A DNA stretch of 64,000 nucleotides from Phycisphaerales bacterium. Its GTDB lineage: Bacteria; Planctomycetota; Phycisphaerae; Phycisphaerales; UBA1924. Below the pieces are notes generated by a model, which was not told where the DNA came from, did no database searches, and saw only the letters and a list, made by a program, of their open reading frames with translations. The stretch spans positions 622,266-686,265 of the forward strand of contig JAJDDD010000009.1 of the NCBI GenBank assembly GCA_029260495.1. The letters are read 5' to 3'. Shown here in pieces: positions 18,443 through 27,444 of this stretch (within the stretch, counting starts at the first letter, position 1; each line of letters starts with the position of its first letter). A program made the position numbers and the translations under genes.

Positions 18443-20446
18443 ATGGGTAGTTTTGCGAGTGAGTTTTTCGGTGAGGGGGGCGCGATTGCGCGGACGTTAG
18501 GCGAGCATTATGAGCCGCGTCAGCAGCAGATCGAGATGGCTGAAGCCGTCGCCGGCGCGATGAAGAGCCGAAGCAAGGTTCTGATTGAGGCGCCGACGGG
18601 CGTGGGGAAGTCCTTCGCGTACCTGGCGCCGGCGATTCGGCGGGCGCTGGATACGAAAGATCGGATCATCATCGCGACCAATACGATCTCGCTGCAGGAG
18701 CAGCTCCTAGAGAAGGATGTTCCGGCGCTGCGGCGAGCCTTCGAAATCGATGAAGAAGACTTACGCATCGAGCTGGTGAAGGGGCGTGGGAACTATCTTT
18801 CCATTCGGAGATTGGAGCTCGCGTCACGGCGCCAGGATCGGTTGCTGGCTGACGCTGCGGCACGTCGATCGCTGCATGTGATTGAGGATTGGGCGTATGA
18901 GACGGAGGATGGGACGCTTTCGACATTGCCTGTGCTGGAGCGGCCTGCGGTGTGGGACCGTGTGCAGTCAGACGCGGGCAACTGCATGGGCAGGCGGTGC
19001 GCACATTACGAAGCGTGCTTCTACCAGCGGGCGCGTCGGCGCATGGAGCAAGCCCGGATTCTGATTTGCAATCACGCGATTTTCTTCAGCGACCTCGCGC
19101 TGCGGGCCCAATCAAGCGATGCTGGATTTCTGCCCAAGTGCGATCATGTGATTCTCGATGAGGCGCACAGCGCTGAGGATGTGGCGAGCGATCACTTCGG
19201 CTTGTCGCTTTCTGAGGGGCGGGTCGAACATTTGCTGCGCATGTTGCATCATCAGCGCACACAAAAGGGGTATCTCACCCATCTTGGGATTGATGGTGCG
19301 GTGGTGGAGAGGCTGGACGCCGCGATTCGCGCGGTGCTGGAGGCGGAAGCGCAATCGCGGGTCTTCTTTGATGCGCTCCGGCGCGTCGCCGGGGGAGAGG
19401 GTCGGTCGCTGCGCATCCGGGAGGCGGCGATTGTTGAGAACACGGTGACACCAGTGTTTCGAGATGTAGCGAATCGGCTGACTCACTTGCGCGATGCGGT
19501 TGATCGCGATGAGGATCGGTATGAGCTGAACTCCTATATGCAAAGGGCCAGCGCGATTGCGATTGAAGCAAAGGCGCTGGTTGAGCAGGAGCTGGCTGGG
19601 TGCGCGTATTGGGTCGAGACGACGGGAAGCGCGGGAGCGAGAATGCGGGTCAAGCTGGCGTGTTCGCCTGTCGACGTGGCGCCGGCGCTGCGGGAGCATC
19701 TCTTTGAGAGGGACATCTCCGTCACGCTGACCTCGGCGACACTGACTACAACGGGGGGCTCATTTGCCCATGTGAAGCGGCGACTTGGCTGCGAGGATGC
19801 AGCAGAGGTGCGCGTGGACAGCCCCTTTGACGCTGCGGCTCAGGTGAAGCTGATTGTCGATGCGACAATGCCCGATCCGCGCGATCCTGCGTTTGACGAT
19901 GAGCTGGCGCGGCGGGTGCAGAACCAGGCAATTGCGACGAAAGGGGGAGTCTTTGCGCTCTTCACGAGCATCGCCACGATGAAGCGCATCTCGGCCATGA
20001 TTCGGCCAGAGCTGGAAGCGGAAGGCTTGACGGTGCTGGTGCAAACGGTGGATGGACCGCGCCCGAAGCTGTTGGAAATATTCGCAAACGATGGCAGCGC
20101 CGTGCTTTTCGGGGTGGCGAGCTTCTGGCAAGGGGTTGATGTGCGCGGGGAGGCGCTGCGGAATGTCATCATCACCCGGCTACCGTTTGATCCGCCGGAT
20201 CGGCCGCTGGTGCAGGCGCGGCATGAGATGATTTCTGAACAGGGGGGAGATCCATTTCGTGAAGACACGCTTCCCCGGGCGGTGCTGCGCCTTCGGCAGG
20301 GGTTTGGGCGGCTGATCCGGCATCGAGACGATGCGGGAAGAGTTGTAATTCTTGATCCGCGCATTGTGACCAAGTCATACGGGCGCGGGTTTCTTGAGGC
20401 GCTTCCCGTCGAGCCGGATGTCATCACCGAGCCCAGCTGGGTGTAA
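18443..20446 (+). CDS. dinG: DinG/XPD-type ATP-dependent DNA helicase
   Basis: A 667-residue superfamily 2 helicase expected to unwind DNA 5' to 3', for example at R-loops or during repair. Walker A is EAPTGVGKS, motif II is LDEAH, and the late motif is LRQGFGRLIRHRDDAG. The iron-sulfur region has C181, C186 and C192 with the DinG spacing C-x4-C-x5-C, but the residue that should be the first ligand, in KGRGNYLSIRRLE, is Ser120 instead of Cys. The ATG at 18443 follows a TACACT box; the open frame begins 23 codons earlier without similarity. Whether the cluster is absent, three-ligand or uses another residue cannot be read from sequence. Confidence 0.9.
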   Translation: MGSFASEFFGEGGAIARTLGEHYEPRQQQIEMAEAVAGAMKSRSKVLIEAPTGVGKSFAYLAPAIRRALDTKDRIIIATNTISLQEQLLEKDVPALRRAFEIDEEDLRIELVKGRGNYLSIRRLELASRRQDRLLADAAARRSLHVIEDWAYETEDGTLSTLPVLERPAVWDRVQSDAGNCMGRRCAHYEACFYQRARRRMEQARILICNHAIFFSDLALRAQSSDAGFLPKCDHVILDEAHSAEDVASDHFGLSLSEGRVEHLLRMLHHQRTQKGYLTHLGIDGAVVERLDAAIRAVLEAEAQSRVFFDALRRVAGGEGRSLRIREAAIVENTVTPVFRDVANRLTHLRDAVDRDEDRYELNSYMQRASAIAIEAKALVEQELAGCAYWVETTGSAGARMRVKLACSPVDVAPALREHLFERDISVTLTSATLTTTGGSFAHVKRRLGCEDAAEVRVDSPFDAAAQVKLIVDATMPDPRDPAFDDELARRVQNQAIATKGGVFALFTSIATMKRISAMIRPELEAEGLTVLVQTVDGPRPKLLEIFANDGSAVLFGVASFWQGVDVRGEALRNVIITRLPFDPPDRPLVQARHEMISEQGGDPFREDTLPRAVLRLRQGFGRLIRHRDDAGRVVILDPRIVTKSYGRGFLEALPVEPDVITEPSWV

Positions 20447-20477
20447 TCGTCGGTTGTCAATCGAGCGTCAATATGTC

Positions 20478-21143
20478 CTATACACGGCGGCGACGCGTAG
20501 CTGTCAGGCAAACGGTCCCAAGACCTGCGAGACCCAGGCCGGCAGTCATTGGCATGGGAACGACCTGACCCACAGTGCCGAACATGACTTCCCAGGAGCC
20601 GATCATGCCGCTGTCGGCGCCGGCGCGATCTTCGATGGAGAGCATCCAATCGCCGAGGGTGCTTTGGCCAATGAAGTCGCCCAAGCTCGAAGTGGCATCG
20701 CCCTGGCTGGACGGGGCGTATTCACCTGGAGCGATCGCCTGCATCATGCTGACAGTTGAAGCGGCGGTCCAGAGATCGCCGGTGTACGAATCATTGAAAG
20801 CGTAGTCGCCGTGAAAGTCGCTGCTGTCGCCGAAGCCGGAATCGATTCGCCCGACGCGGTGGACAAGCTCGACACTCGTGCCGGTTGTCATGTTTTCGAG
20901 CGTGATGATGAGATCGCCGGCCCAGCTGTGCTCGAAATCGAGCAGGCGAACCGTGATGTCTGTGATCGGGGCGTCTGCGAACACAGAGACGGTGCTGCGG
21001 AAGAAGTTGCCATCCTCGCCGGCCGTGCCTCCCATGCCGCCGAGCGGGACAACGCCTCCGCCTCCGCTGAGGGTGAGTGTTCCGGCTGAAGCAACGCCGG
21101 TCAGGGCGAGCAAGGCGAAAACGGACATAGCATGCTTAACCAT
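20478..21143 (-). CDS. Exported P-domain protein with PEP-CTERM-like tail
   Basis: A 221-residue exported protein. A signal peptide is visible (MVKHAMSVFALLALTGVASA). The middle is a proprotein-convertase P-domain-like beta sandwich: ITVRLLDFEHSWAGDLIITL and near the end TLGDWMLSIEDRAGADSGMI, then GSWEVMF. The C-terminus has VPMPMTAGLGLAGLGTVCL followed by an ATRRRR cluster, a variant of the PEP-CTERM sorting signal (short motif, helix, arginines) recognised by exosortases. Such proteins are cut and anchored or released at the cell surface. GGAGAG precedes the ATG. No protease domain is present, so the P-domain stands alone. Confidence 0.8.
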   Translation of the reverse strand: MVKHAMSVFALLALTGVASAGTLTLSGGGGVVPLGGMGGTAGEDGNFFRSTVSVFADAPITDITVRLLDFEHSWAGDLIITLENMTTGTSVELVHRVGRIDSGFGDSSDFHGDYAFNDSYTGDLWTAASTVSMMQAIAPGEYAPSSQGDATSSLGDFIGQSTLGDWMLSIEDRAGADSGMIGSWEVMFGTVGQVVPMPMTAGLGLAGLGTVCLTATRRRRV

Positions 21144-21480
21144 AATCTCTCTCCGTACAGCCCCAACTCAGACGTTCGGGCAGCTCCCACGCAAGGAACA
21201 GACGGGCGTCGGTCGCGATGTTCCGTGTGAACGTCACGCGTTGACGCCAAGCTGCAAAATGAAACTCTCGCGGTTTAGCGGATGGGCATGTGCAGCTCAT
21301 AACCGCCAAAGCGACGACTCCGGTTCTGTCTGTATCACATATGCGGCGTCGGGCAAGGGCTGCGTCGAAAAAGTTATCGTCGTGTGGATGCCACATCCCG
21401 AAGGGGTATTTTTTTCGGGCTTCTTGCTGGCCGAATCAACCTCGGGGATGGCATCGGCGCCCGCCCAGCGGAATCGGAGA
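21144..21480 (-). other. 337-bp gap between scoA and the P-domain gene
   Basis: No credible coding frame. It should carry the promoter of the P-domain gene; only its Shine-Dalgarno sequence (GGAGAG) is clear. Near 21396-21419 the plus strand has CCCGAA, a T-run and CGGG, able to form a small hairpin that may end transcription from either side. Nothing else is recognisable. Confidence 0.4.
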
Positions 21481-22194
21481 TCAGCCGGGCGTGATTGTGC
21501 GCTGTTCGATGCGTTTCTCACTCTGGGTGATAACGATGCCATCCACATACGCGCAGGGCGTATGCACGTTGTCAGGATCAAGGTCGCCGGCGTCGACGAT
21601 GCGATCAACCTCAGCAATGGTGACGGCGCCGGCCTGAGCCATCATGGGATTGAAATTGCGAGCCGTCATTCGGTAGATGAGATTGCCAGCGCGATCCGCG
21701 GCGTGGGCGTTGACGAGGGCGAGGTCGGCCTTGAGCCAGGTCTCCATGACATACTCCCGCCCGGCGAACTCTCGCGTCTCTTTGCCCTCAGCGATGAGCG
21801 TGCCGACGCCAGTCGCGGTGAAGAACGCCGGAATGCCGGCGCCGCCAGCCCGGATGCGCTCGGCGAGTGTGCCCTGCGGATTGAACTCGACCTCAAGCTC
21901 GCCTTCGAGAAACTGGCGGGCGAACTCATCATTCTCGCCGACGTAGCTCGAAACCATCTTGCGGATTTGCCTGGTTTGGAGAAGCAGCCCGAGGCCCCAG
22001 TCATCGACGCCGCAGTTGTTGCTGATGAGTGTGAGGTCCTTCACGCCAGTGTCGCGGAGCGCGATGATGAGCTGCTCGGGGATGCCGCACAGGCCGAAGC
22101 CGCCCGCCATCACGGTCATGCCGTCGCGGATGACGCCGTCGGCCTGGAGTTGACGCATGACAGCCTGTGGAGAATCGAAGACCTTATTGACCAT
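21481..22194 (-). CDS. scoA: 3-oxoacid CoA-transferase subunit A
   Basis: A 237-residue alpha subunit of succinyl-CoA:3-oxoacid CoA-transferase, which activates acetoacetate to acetoacetyl-CoA. Typical motifs are [13 protein letters not shown] near the N-terminus, [26 protein letters not shown] and [17 protein letters not shown]. The ATG at 22194 has TATCCT 7 bases upstream. It sits divergently beside hmgA and hppD, which fits because homogentisate degradation yields acetoacetate. The beta subunit, normally the next gene and carrying the catalytic glutamate, is not in the window: the next gene downstream is the unrelated P-domain gene 337 bp away. Confidence 0.9.
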   Translation of the reverse strand: MVNKVFDSPQAVMRQLQADGVIRDGMTVMAGGFGLCGIPEQLIIALRDTGVKDLTLISNNCGVDDWGLGLLLQTRQIRKMVSSYVGENDEFARQFLEGELEVEFNPQGTLAERIRAGGAGIPAFFTATGVGTLIAEGKETREFAGREYVMETWLKADLALVNAHAADRAGNLIYRMTARNFNPMMAQAGAVTIAEVDRIVDAGDLDPDNVHTPCAYVDGIVITQSEKRIEQRTITPG

Positions 22195-22201
22195 GGTCGG
22201 C

Positions 22202-22207
22202 AGGATA
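22202..22207 (-). promoter_or_regulatory. -10-like box of scoA (leaderless start)
   Basis: TATCCT on the minus strand, 7 bases before the scoA ATG, with no Shine-Dalgarno sequence. It is one of the weaker matches of this class. Confidence 0.35.
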
Positions 22208-22249
22208 ACAAACCGGTCGCCCGAGGCGGATGGGAAGGCCGAAACCGCG

Positions 22250-22255
22250 TAGAAT
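22250..22255 (+). promoter_or_regulatory. -10-like box of hmgA
   Basis: TAGAAT in the divergent scoA/hmgA gap. It would place the transcript start about 30 bases before the ATG at 22295, leaving room for GGAG at 22280-22283. This argues against the in-frame GTG at 22259 as the start. Confidence 0.4.
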
Positions 22256-22294
22256 AACGTGAATGAGATTGATCTTTTCAGGAGCAACCCCGCA

Positions 22295-23611
22295 ATGCCC
22301 TACTACATGAAGCTTGGCGAGATGCCCCGCAAGCGACACACGCAGTTCCGCCGCCCCGATGGCGCCCTCTACTCCGAAGAGTTGTTCGGCACCGAGGGCT
22401 TCGTCGGTCCATCGAGCACGATGTACCACATTCACCCGCCGACGCAGGTGACCGGATGGAAGGCGCTGTACAGCTCCAAGCCTGAGTATGTCGAGCGGGA
22501 TGTGATGCGCATGCGCCACTCCAAGACGATGAATATGAAGCCGAACGGCGACCCCGTGACTGGGCGCGTCGTCATTCTTGGAAACGCAGACGTCGAGATG
22601 AGCATCTGCACGCCCGCAGAGCCAATGAGCTATCACTTCAAAAATGGCCAAGGTGATGAATGCCTGTTTATTCACTTCGGCTCAGGCACACTGAACACGA
22701 TGTTCGGCACGCTCACCTTTGGCAAGAAGGACTACATCGTCATCCCCAAGGGGACGATCTATCAGATGATTTTCGATGAGCTGGCGGATGCCGATCGGCC
22801 TGAAGGGCTGACAAAAGAAGACATGCCATACGGCAGATTCGTGTGCTTTGAGACCGCGAATCATTCGCACATCGTGCCACCGCCGAGATACCTGTCGAAG
22901 AAGACGTCCCAGTTTTTGGAGCATGCGCCGTACTGCGAGCGGGACTTGCGCGTGCCCACGCTGCCGCTCTCCTATGACGAGGATGGCGAGTTTGAGGTGC
23001 GCATCAAGGCGCTCGATCAGGTGCACGGCTACATTTACAACTATCACCCCCTGGATATTGTGGGATGGGATGGGTGCTATTACCCGTACTGTTTCAATAT
23101 CGATGACTTCGCGCCGATCACGGGCAAGCTGCACATGCCGCCGCCGATCCATCAGACGTTCGAGGGGCACAACTTTGTGATCTGTTCGTTCTGCCCGCGG
23201 ATGCTGGATTGGCATGAAGATGCGATTCCGGTGCCTTACAACCACTCGAATATCGATTCCGACGAGGTGCTGTATTACGTCGAAGGGAACTACAAGGCGA
23301 GGCGTGGGATTGAAGTGGGGTCGATCACGTTGCATCCCCAGGGGATTCCGCATGGCCCGCACCCGGGGACGGTTGAGAAGTCGCTGGGAGCGAAGTTCAC
23401 AAATGAGCTCGCGGTGATGTGCGATACATTCCGGCCGCTCTTTCCCACGAAGGCGGCGCTGGCGCTCGACGATTCAGCCTATCCGGAGAGTTGGCGCGCG
23501 GACCACTTCGCGCCACTCCAGAAGCCCAGCGCCAACGGAGCGTCAGAGCGGGGCGCCAAGGGGGGTGGAGATCGGCTGGCGGATGAGTCAGCGACAAACG
23601 TCTGGACGTGA
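22295..23611 (+). CDS. hmgA: Homogentisate 1,2-dioxygenase
   Basis: Opens the ring of homogentisate to maleylacetoacetate in tyrosine and phenylalanine breakdown, using non-heme Fe(II). It is 438 residues, the normal length. Two cupin-like halves are visible; the likely iron ligands are in [13 protein letters not shown] and [12 protein letters not shown] (about residues 317-355). The middle has [20 protein letters not shown], which is strongly family-like. The ATG at 22295 ([14 protein letters not shown]) follows GGAG, somewhat distant at 11 bases. hppD follows 164 bp downstream, so the two act in sequence. Maleylacetoacetate isomerase and fumarylacetoacetase are not in the window. Confidence 0.93.
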   Translation: MPYYMKLGEMPRKRHTQFRRPDGALYSEELFGTEGFVGPSSTMYHIHPPTQVTGWKALYSSKPEYVERDVMRMRHSKTMNMKPNGDPVTGRVVILGNADVEMSICTPAEPMSYHFKNGQGDECLFIHFGSGTLNTMFGTLTFGKKDYIVIPKGTIYQMIFDELADADRPEGLTKEDMPYGRFVCFETANHSHIVPPPRYLSKKTSQFLEHAPYCERDLRVPTLPLSYDEDGEFEVRIKALDQVHGYIYNYHPLDIVGWDGCYYPYCFNIDDFAPITGKLHMPPPIHQTFEGHNFVICSFCPRMLDWHEDAIPVPYNHSNIDSDEVLYYVEGNYKARRGIEVGSITLHPQGIPHGPHPGTVEKSLGAKFTNELAVMCDTFRPLFPTKAALALDDSAYPESWRADHFAPLQKPSANGASERGAKGGGDRLADESATNVWT

Positions 23612-23775
23612 TTGATTTGGAGTTGAGAACTGCTCGCGAAGCGGGCTGATTGGTAGTTTAAGGGTGAGCAGGTGGTTGCAGGCAGCTAGAATGGAGTGGC
23701 GATGCGGTACGCGGCCCGTCTCGCTGGTGAGGGGTAAGTCGCAGCACAACATTTCGCAAAGGGATGGGCCGATCA

Positions 23776-24978
23776 ATGACCACTGTCAGCACGACGCAGC
23801 AATCTTCCGGAAAAAAAACCACCGATCCGCTGCAGTTGATCGACGTTGACCATGTTCGCTTTTATGTGGGGAACGCCAAGCAGGCGGCGTATTTTTATGC
23901 GCACACGTTCGGCTTCCGTGTGGACCAGGTCGCCGACCTGACGACGGGCTCGCGCGAAGAGGCGAACTATCTTCTCACGCAGGGGAACATTCGCCTGTTT
24001 CTGACATCAGGGCTCTCTAAGGACCATCCTGCGAGTCAGGAGTCCGCTCGATTCGGAGACGGCGTCAAGGATGTCGCGTTGACTGTCTTCGACGCAGAGA
24101 AGGCGTGGGAGCGGGCGACAGGCAACGGCGGGGAAAGCGCCTACGAGCCAGAAACCTATTCCGATGAGCGCGGGTCAATCACCATAGCTGGAATCAAAAC
24201 CTACGGCCGCGCTGTGCATTCGTTTGTTTCCCGCACCGGTGAGTACGCCCTCGACAAAATTAAACAAGGCGCCATTATCGGCCCGCGTTTCAAGAAGGTC
24301 GAAGACTTCCCGCTGAATGACTACAACGCGAAACATCCGTGCGGGCTCAAGTATGTGGATCACTGCGTCGGCAATGTTGAGCTTGGCAAAATGAACCACT
24401 GGGTCCAGTGGTATGAGAATGTTATGGAGTTCAAGCTGTTCAAGCACTTCGATGACAATGACATCTCAACTGAGTATTCAGCCCTCATGTCAAAGGTGAT
24501 GGCGTCGGGCAATCAGCTCATTAAAATGCCGATCAATGAACCGGCCGAGGGGAAGAAAAAGAGCCAGATTCAAGAATATCTGGAATGGCACGATATGACG
24601 CCGGGCATTCAGCATGTGGCAATGCGCACCGACGATGAGCTGGAAAGCGTTAAGGAGCTGCGTCGGCGCGGTGTGGACTTTCTTGATATCCCGGATACCT
24701 ATTACGAAGAGGTGTGGGATCGTGTCGGCGAGATGTTGCGTACGAACGGCCACGAGCCGGTGCGTGAAGACCATGAGCGCATCCGTGAGCTTGGAATTCT
24801 TGTGGACGCAGATGATGAAGGCTACCTGCTGCAACTCTTTACCAAGCCGTTGCAGGATCGGCCCACACTCTTCTTTGAGATCATCTGCCGCCGAGGCAGC
24901 CAGAGCTTCGGGAAGGGCAACTTCAAGGCGCTCTTCCAGTCGCTTGAGATCGAGCAGGATCGGCGAGGAAACCTTTGA
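23776..24978 (+). CDS. hppD: 4-hydroxyphenylpyruvate dioxygenase
   Basis: Converts 4-hydroxyphenylpyruvate to homogentisate, the substrate of the preceding hmgA product. It has 400 residues, like bacterial and animal HPPD. It is a two-domain VOC-fold Fe(II) enzyme; the 2-His-1-Glu ligands are in YVDHCVGNV (about 195), PGIQHVAM (about 280) and FFEIICRRG (about 366). The N-terminal domain begins DHVRFYVGNAKQAAYFYAHT. Two ATGs (23764 and 23776) are possible; the second is used because the first adds only MGRS. A TAGAAT box at 23687-23692 may be its own -10, since hmgA ends about 75 bases before it. Confidence 0.94.
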   Translation: MTTVSTTQQSSGKKTTDPLQLIDVDHVRFYVGNAKQAAYFYAHTFGFRVDQVADLTTGSREEANYLLTQGNIRLFLTSGLSKDHPASQESARFGDGVKDVALTVFDAEKAWERATGNGGESAYEPETYSDERGSITIAGIKTYGRAVHSFVSRTGEYALDKIKQGAIIGPRFKKVEDFPLNDYNAKHPCGLKYVDHCVGNVELGKMNHWVQWYENVMEFKLFKHFDDNDISTEYSALMSKVMASGNQLIKMPINEPAEGKKKSQIQEYLEWHDMTPGIQHVAMRTDDELESVKELRRRGVDFLDIPDTYYEEVWDRVGEMLRTNGHEPVREDHERIRELGILVDADDEGYLLQLFTKPLQDRPTLFFEIICRRGSQSFGKGNFKALFQSLEIEQDRRGNL

Positions 24979-25013
24979 TCTGACGAAAATCCCCCAGCGA
25001 CTGTGCTGCGTTA

Positions 25014-25934
25014 TCAGTGCTCTTCGGTCTCGTACATCGACTCGTCCGGCGGCGGCTTGCTCTCCAGATACCGCGCCAATGGTTCAAGCATCCGCTGCCG
25101 ATATTCCTGAGCGCCGACGAAGTACGCCGAACTGTTGGCATCGGGATACTCTTCGCGCAATAGGCGTTTGACCTGATCGATGCGCGTCTGAGCAAGTGGA
25201 TGTGTGCTGAGGATCTCAGGCTGGCGCGGCGTCCCTTCCGAAGCGCGCTTCAGCGCCATCATCACGCCAAGCTGCCCCGCGGGCGAGTACCCCGCCTTGC
25301 TCATGTATCTCATGCCCAGCCGATCGGATTCCAGCTCTTCGCCGCGGCCGAACTTGAGCAGGAAGCCCTGCCCGCCGACGCCGACGAGGACTGGCACGCC
25401 GATCGAGACAAAATCACTATCAGATTGCCCCGCAGCGACAGAGGCGCCGACGACCAATCCCGCCAACAACAACTGATTGGTGATGCGTTTGTCAGCGTGC
25501 TCGGCTGTCACATGCCCCACCTCATGCCCGAGGACGCCGGCCAGTTCCGCCTCAGTGTCGAGCATCGCCGCCAGACCGCGTGAGAGAAAGACCTTGCCGC
25601 CCGGAAGGGCAAAGGCATTGACAATTTCAGAATCAAGGAGTGTGAACTCCCACGGAAGATCGTGGTACCCCTCTTCAACATGGGCGGTGAGCTTGAGACC
25701 GACTTCGGTCACATATGCCTGCAGCGCATAATCCGGAGCGTCATTCACCATCCCGCCGTACTGATCGGTGAGCGAGTTCTTGGCCTCTTCGCCAAGCTGG
25801 ATCTCCTCAGCGCGGCTCAGCGAGTTGAACTGGAGCTTCCCCGTCGCAGTGTTTCGCACACACCCGGGAAAGAAAACCACCCAGAAAAGAAGTAGAAAAC
25901 TCAGGCTGAAAAGATGGCGACGTCGAGGTTTCAT
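25014..25934 (-). CDS. M48-family metalloprotease, lipoprotein
   Basis: A 306-residue zinc protease of the BepA/LoiP-like M48 group, which degrade or refold damaged envelope proteins. The lipobox FFPGC puts the mature protein on a membrane. The zinc motif is HEVGH, preceded by AELAGVLG, and the third ligand lies in the ELESDRLGMRYM region. The segment NAFALPGGKVFLSRGLAAML is diagnostic for the family. The ATG at 25934 follows GGAG by 6 bases. The C-terminus is a short acidic tail with no TPR domain, unlike BepA. It converges with hppD. Confidence 0.9.
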   Translation of the reverse strand: MKPRRRHLFSLSFLLLFWVVFFPGCVRNTATGKLQFNSLSRAEEIQLGEEAKNSLTDQYGGMVNDAPDYALQAYVTEVGLKLTAHVEEGYHDLPWEFTLLDSEIVNAFALPGGKVFLSRGLAAMLDTEAELAGVLGHEVGHVTAEHADKRITNQLLLAGLVVGASVAAGQSDSDFVSIGVPVLVGVGGQGFLLKFGRGEELESDRLGMRYMSKAGYSPAGQLGVMMALKRASEGTPRQPEILSTHPLAQTRIDQVKRLLREEYPDANSSAYFVGAQEYRQRMLEPLARYLESKPPPDESMYETEEH

Positions 25935-26029
25935 ACAGGGCTCCAATATCTGGTGCAGAATACAACAGGATAGCCTTCCAAGAGATGTCATGAGGCGGCT
26001 GTTCTATTGGTGTTCCGAGCCAACTTCCT

Positions 26030-27334
26030 CTACGGACACGCGTCACCCCAGGCGCCGAGCAGCATCGCGAGGTCCGCTCCGCCGACAACGCCGTCCGCAT
26101 TCACGTCAGCAGGGCAGAGTGCTGGCATCGGCAGACATGCTCCCCAAGCTCCGAGCAACATCGCCATGTCGCCGGCGCCGACAAACCCATCGCAATCAAG
26201 GTCCGCGAGCCTTACGGTTGTGAGATTCATCAGGATCGATGCGTCGTGGGAGTTAGAGTTGGCGGTCACCAGATCGGGGCGCCCATCAGAGTTGAAGTCG
26301 CCATGCGCGAGGTAAGCCGGCCCGGAGCCAACTGGAAGATCAATAGGCGGCCCCAAAGCACCCGCGCAATCGTTGAGCAGGATTGAAACCGATCCTCCGC
26401 CGCCATTGGCTGTCGCTGCATCAGCGTGACCGTCACCGTTGTAGTCTGCAACCGCGACGCTATGTGGGTCGGAGCCGGTTGGATACTGGACGCCCGGCGC
26501 AAATGTGCCATCGCCGTTGTTCAGCAGGACCGTGACAGTTTCGCCGCCGGCCCCATTGTTGGCCGTGATGACATCGATGTCGCCATCGCCATCCATGTCC
26601 GCGGCTTCTTCGTCGCGAGGGACATCGCCTACGGGATAATGAACCGCTGGAAGAAATGCGCCGGCGCCAGCGTTAATGAGGACCGAACAATCATCCGAAG
26701 CCCGATTTGTTGTCACAAGATCAATCAAGACATCAGTGTTAAAATGCGCCGCAGTGACTGATCCGGGTTGGGAGCCAACCGGAACAATTGTGAACGGCGC
26801 AAACCCACCGAGCCCGTTGTTCAGGTGAATAGCAACGTCGTTCGATCCCACATTGGCGCAGACGATGTCAAGGTCATTGTCGTCGTCCACATCCACAAGC
26901 ACCACGGTTCGAGGTGTTGTTCCTGTGGGAATACTCTGGGGCGCTGCGAGCGTTCCGTCGCCTGAGTTGACGAACACTGAGAGCGCATTCCCCCCCTGAT
27001 TGGGGACAACAATATCAATGTCCTGATCATTGTCGATATCGCCGGCTCCCATGACACGCGGAAGAACACCGGAGATGTAGGTGACTGCCGAGGCAAACCC
27101 GCCCGTCCCGTTTCCAAGGAGAACTGAAATCGTTCCAGCAAGTCGATCACCGGTGATGACATCGAGCGACCCGTCATCATCGAGATCTACGACGATCACC
27201 GAAGAGGGAATTGTTCCAACAGGGTGCTCAACACTGGGAGCGAACTGAAGACAGGAAATACCGCCGGCGATAGCTGGCGTCGCCATAGATGCGAGCATGA
27301 TCGACGCCAGGCTGCATGAAGCAGAACTCCTCAT
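26030..27334 (-). CDS. Exported FG-GAP/VCBS-repeat protein with GC-type dockerin
   Basis: A 434-residue secreted protein. The signal peptide ends in ATPAIAGG. At least seven FG-GAP/VCBS blades follow, each with a calcium-binding-like loop (DLDDDGSLDV, DIDNDQDIDI, DMDGDGDIDV, DYNGDGHADA, DFNSDGRPDL), which together should form a beta-propeller. The C-terminus holds two dockerin-like EF-loop segments, DLDCDGFVGAGDMAMLLGAW and ADVNADGVVGGADLAMLLGA, bounded by cysteines, the GC-type dockerin known from Phycisphaerae. The binding partner is unknown. TAAACT lies 6 bases before the ATG. Confidence 0.85.
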   Translation of the reverse strand: MRSSASCSLASIMLASMATPAIAGGISCLQFAPSVEHPVGTIPSSVIVVDLDDDGSLDVITGDRLAGTISVLLGNGTGGFASAVTYISGVLPRVMGAGDIDNDQDIDIVVPNQGGNALSVFVNSGDGTLAAPQSIPTGTTPRTVVLVDVDDDNDLDIVCANVGSNDVAIHLNNGLGGFAPFTIVPVGSQPGSVTAAHFNTDVLIDLVTTNRASDDCSVLINAGAGAFLPAVHYPVGDVPRDEEAADMDGDGDIDVITANNGAGGETVTVLLNNGDGTFAPGVQYPTGSDPHSVAVADYNGDGHADAATANGGGGSVSILLNDCAGALGPPIDLPVGSGPAYLAHGDFNSDGRPDLVTANSNSHDASILMNLTTVRLADLDCDGFVGAGDMAMLLGAWGACLPMPALCPADVNADGVVGGADLAMLLGAWGDACP

Positions 27335-27340
27335 ATGCTC

Positions 27341-27346
27341 AGTTTA
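27341..27346 (-). promoter_or_regulatory. -10-like box of the FG-GAP/dockerin gene
   Basis: TAAACT on the minus strand, 6 bases before the ATG, with no Shine-Dalgarno sequence: the leaderless arrangement again, with a weaker hexamer. Confidence 0.35.
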
Positions 27347-27444
27347 TTGCGCATCAGGAACCACGGAAGAAAAATTTGCTCCCGAAATCAGTTTTGAGGG
27401 ATATCTCTCTGTTGTGTCATCTGATGCCGCCGAACGGTTGAGCG

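Noticed and set aside
20878-22257. 459-codon open frame opposite the P-domain gene and scoA
   Set aside because: It runs antisense across two unrelated real genes and their gap; no recognisable protein.
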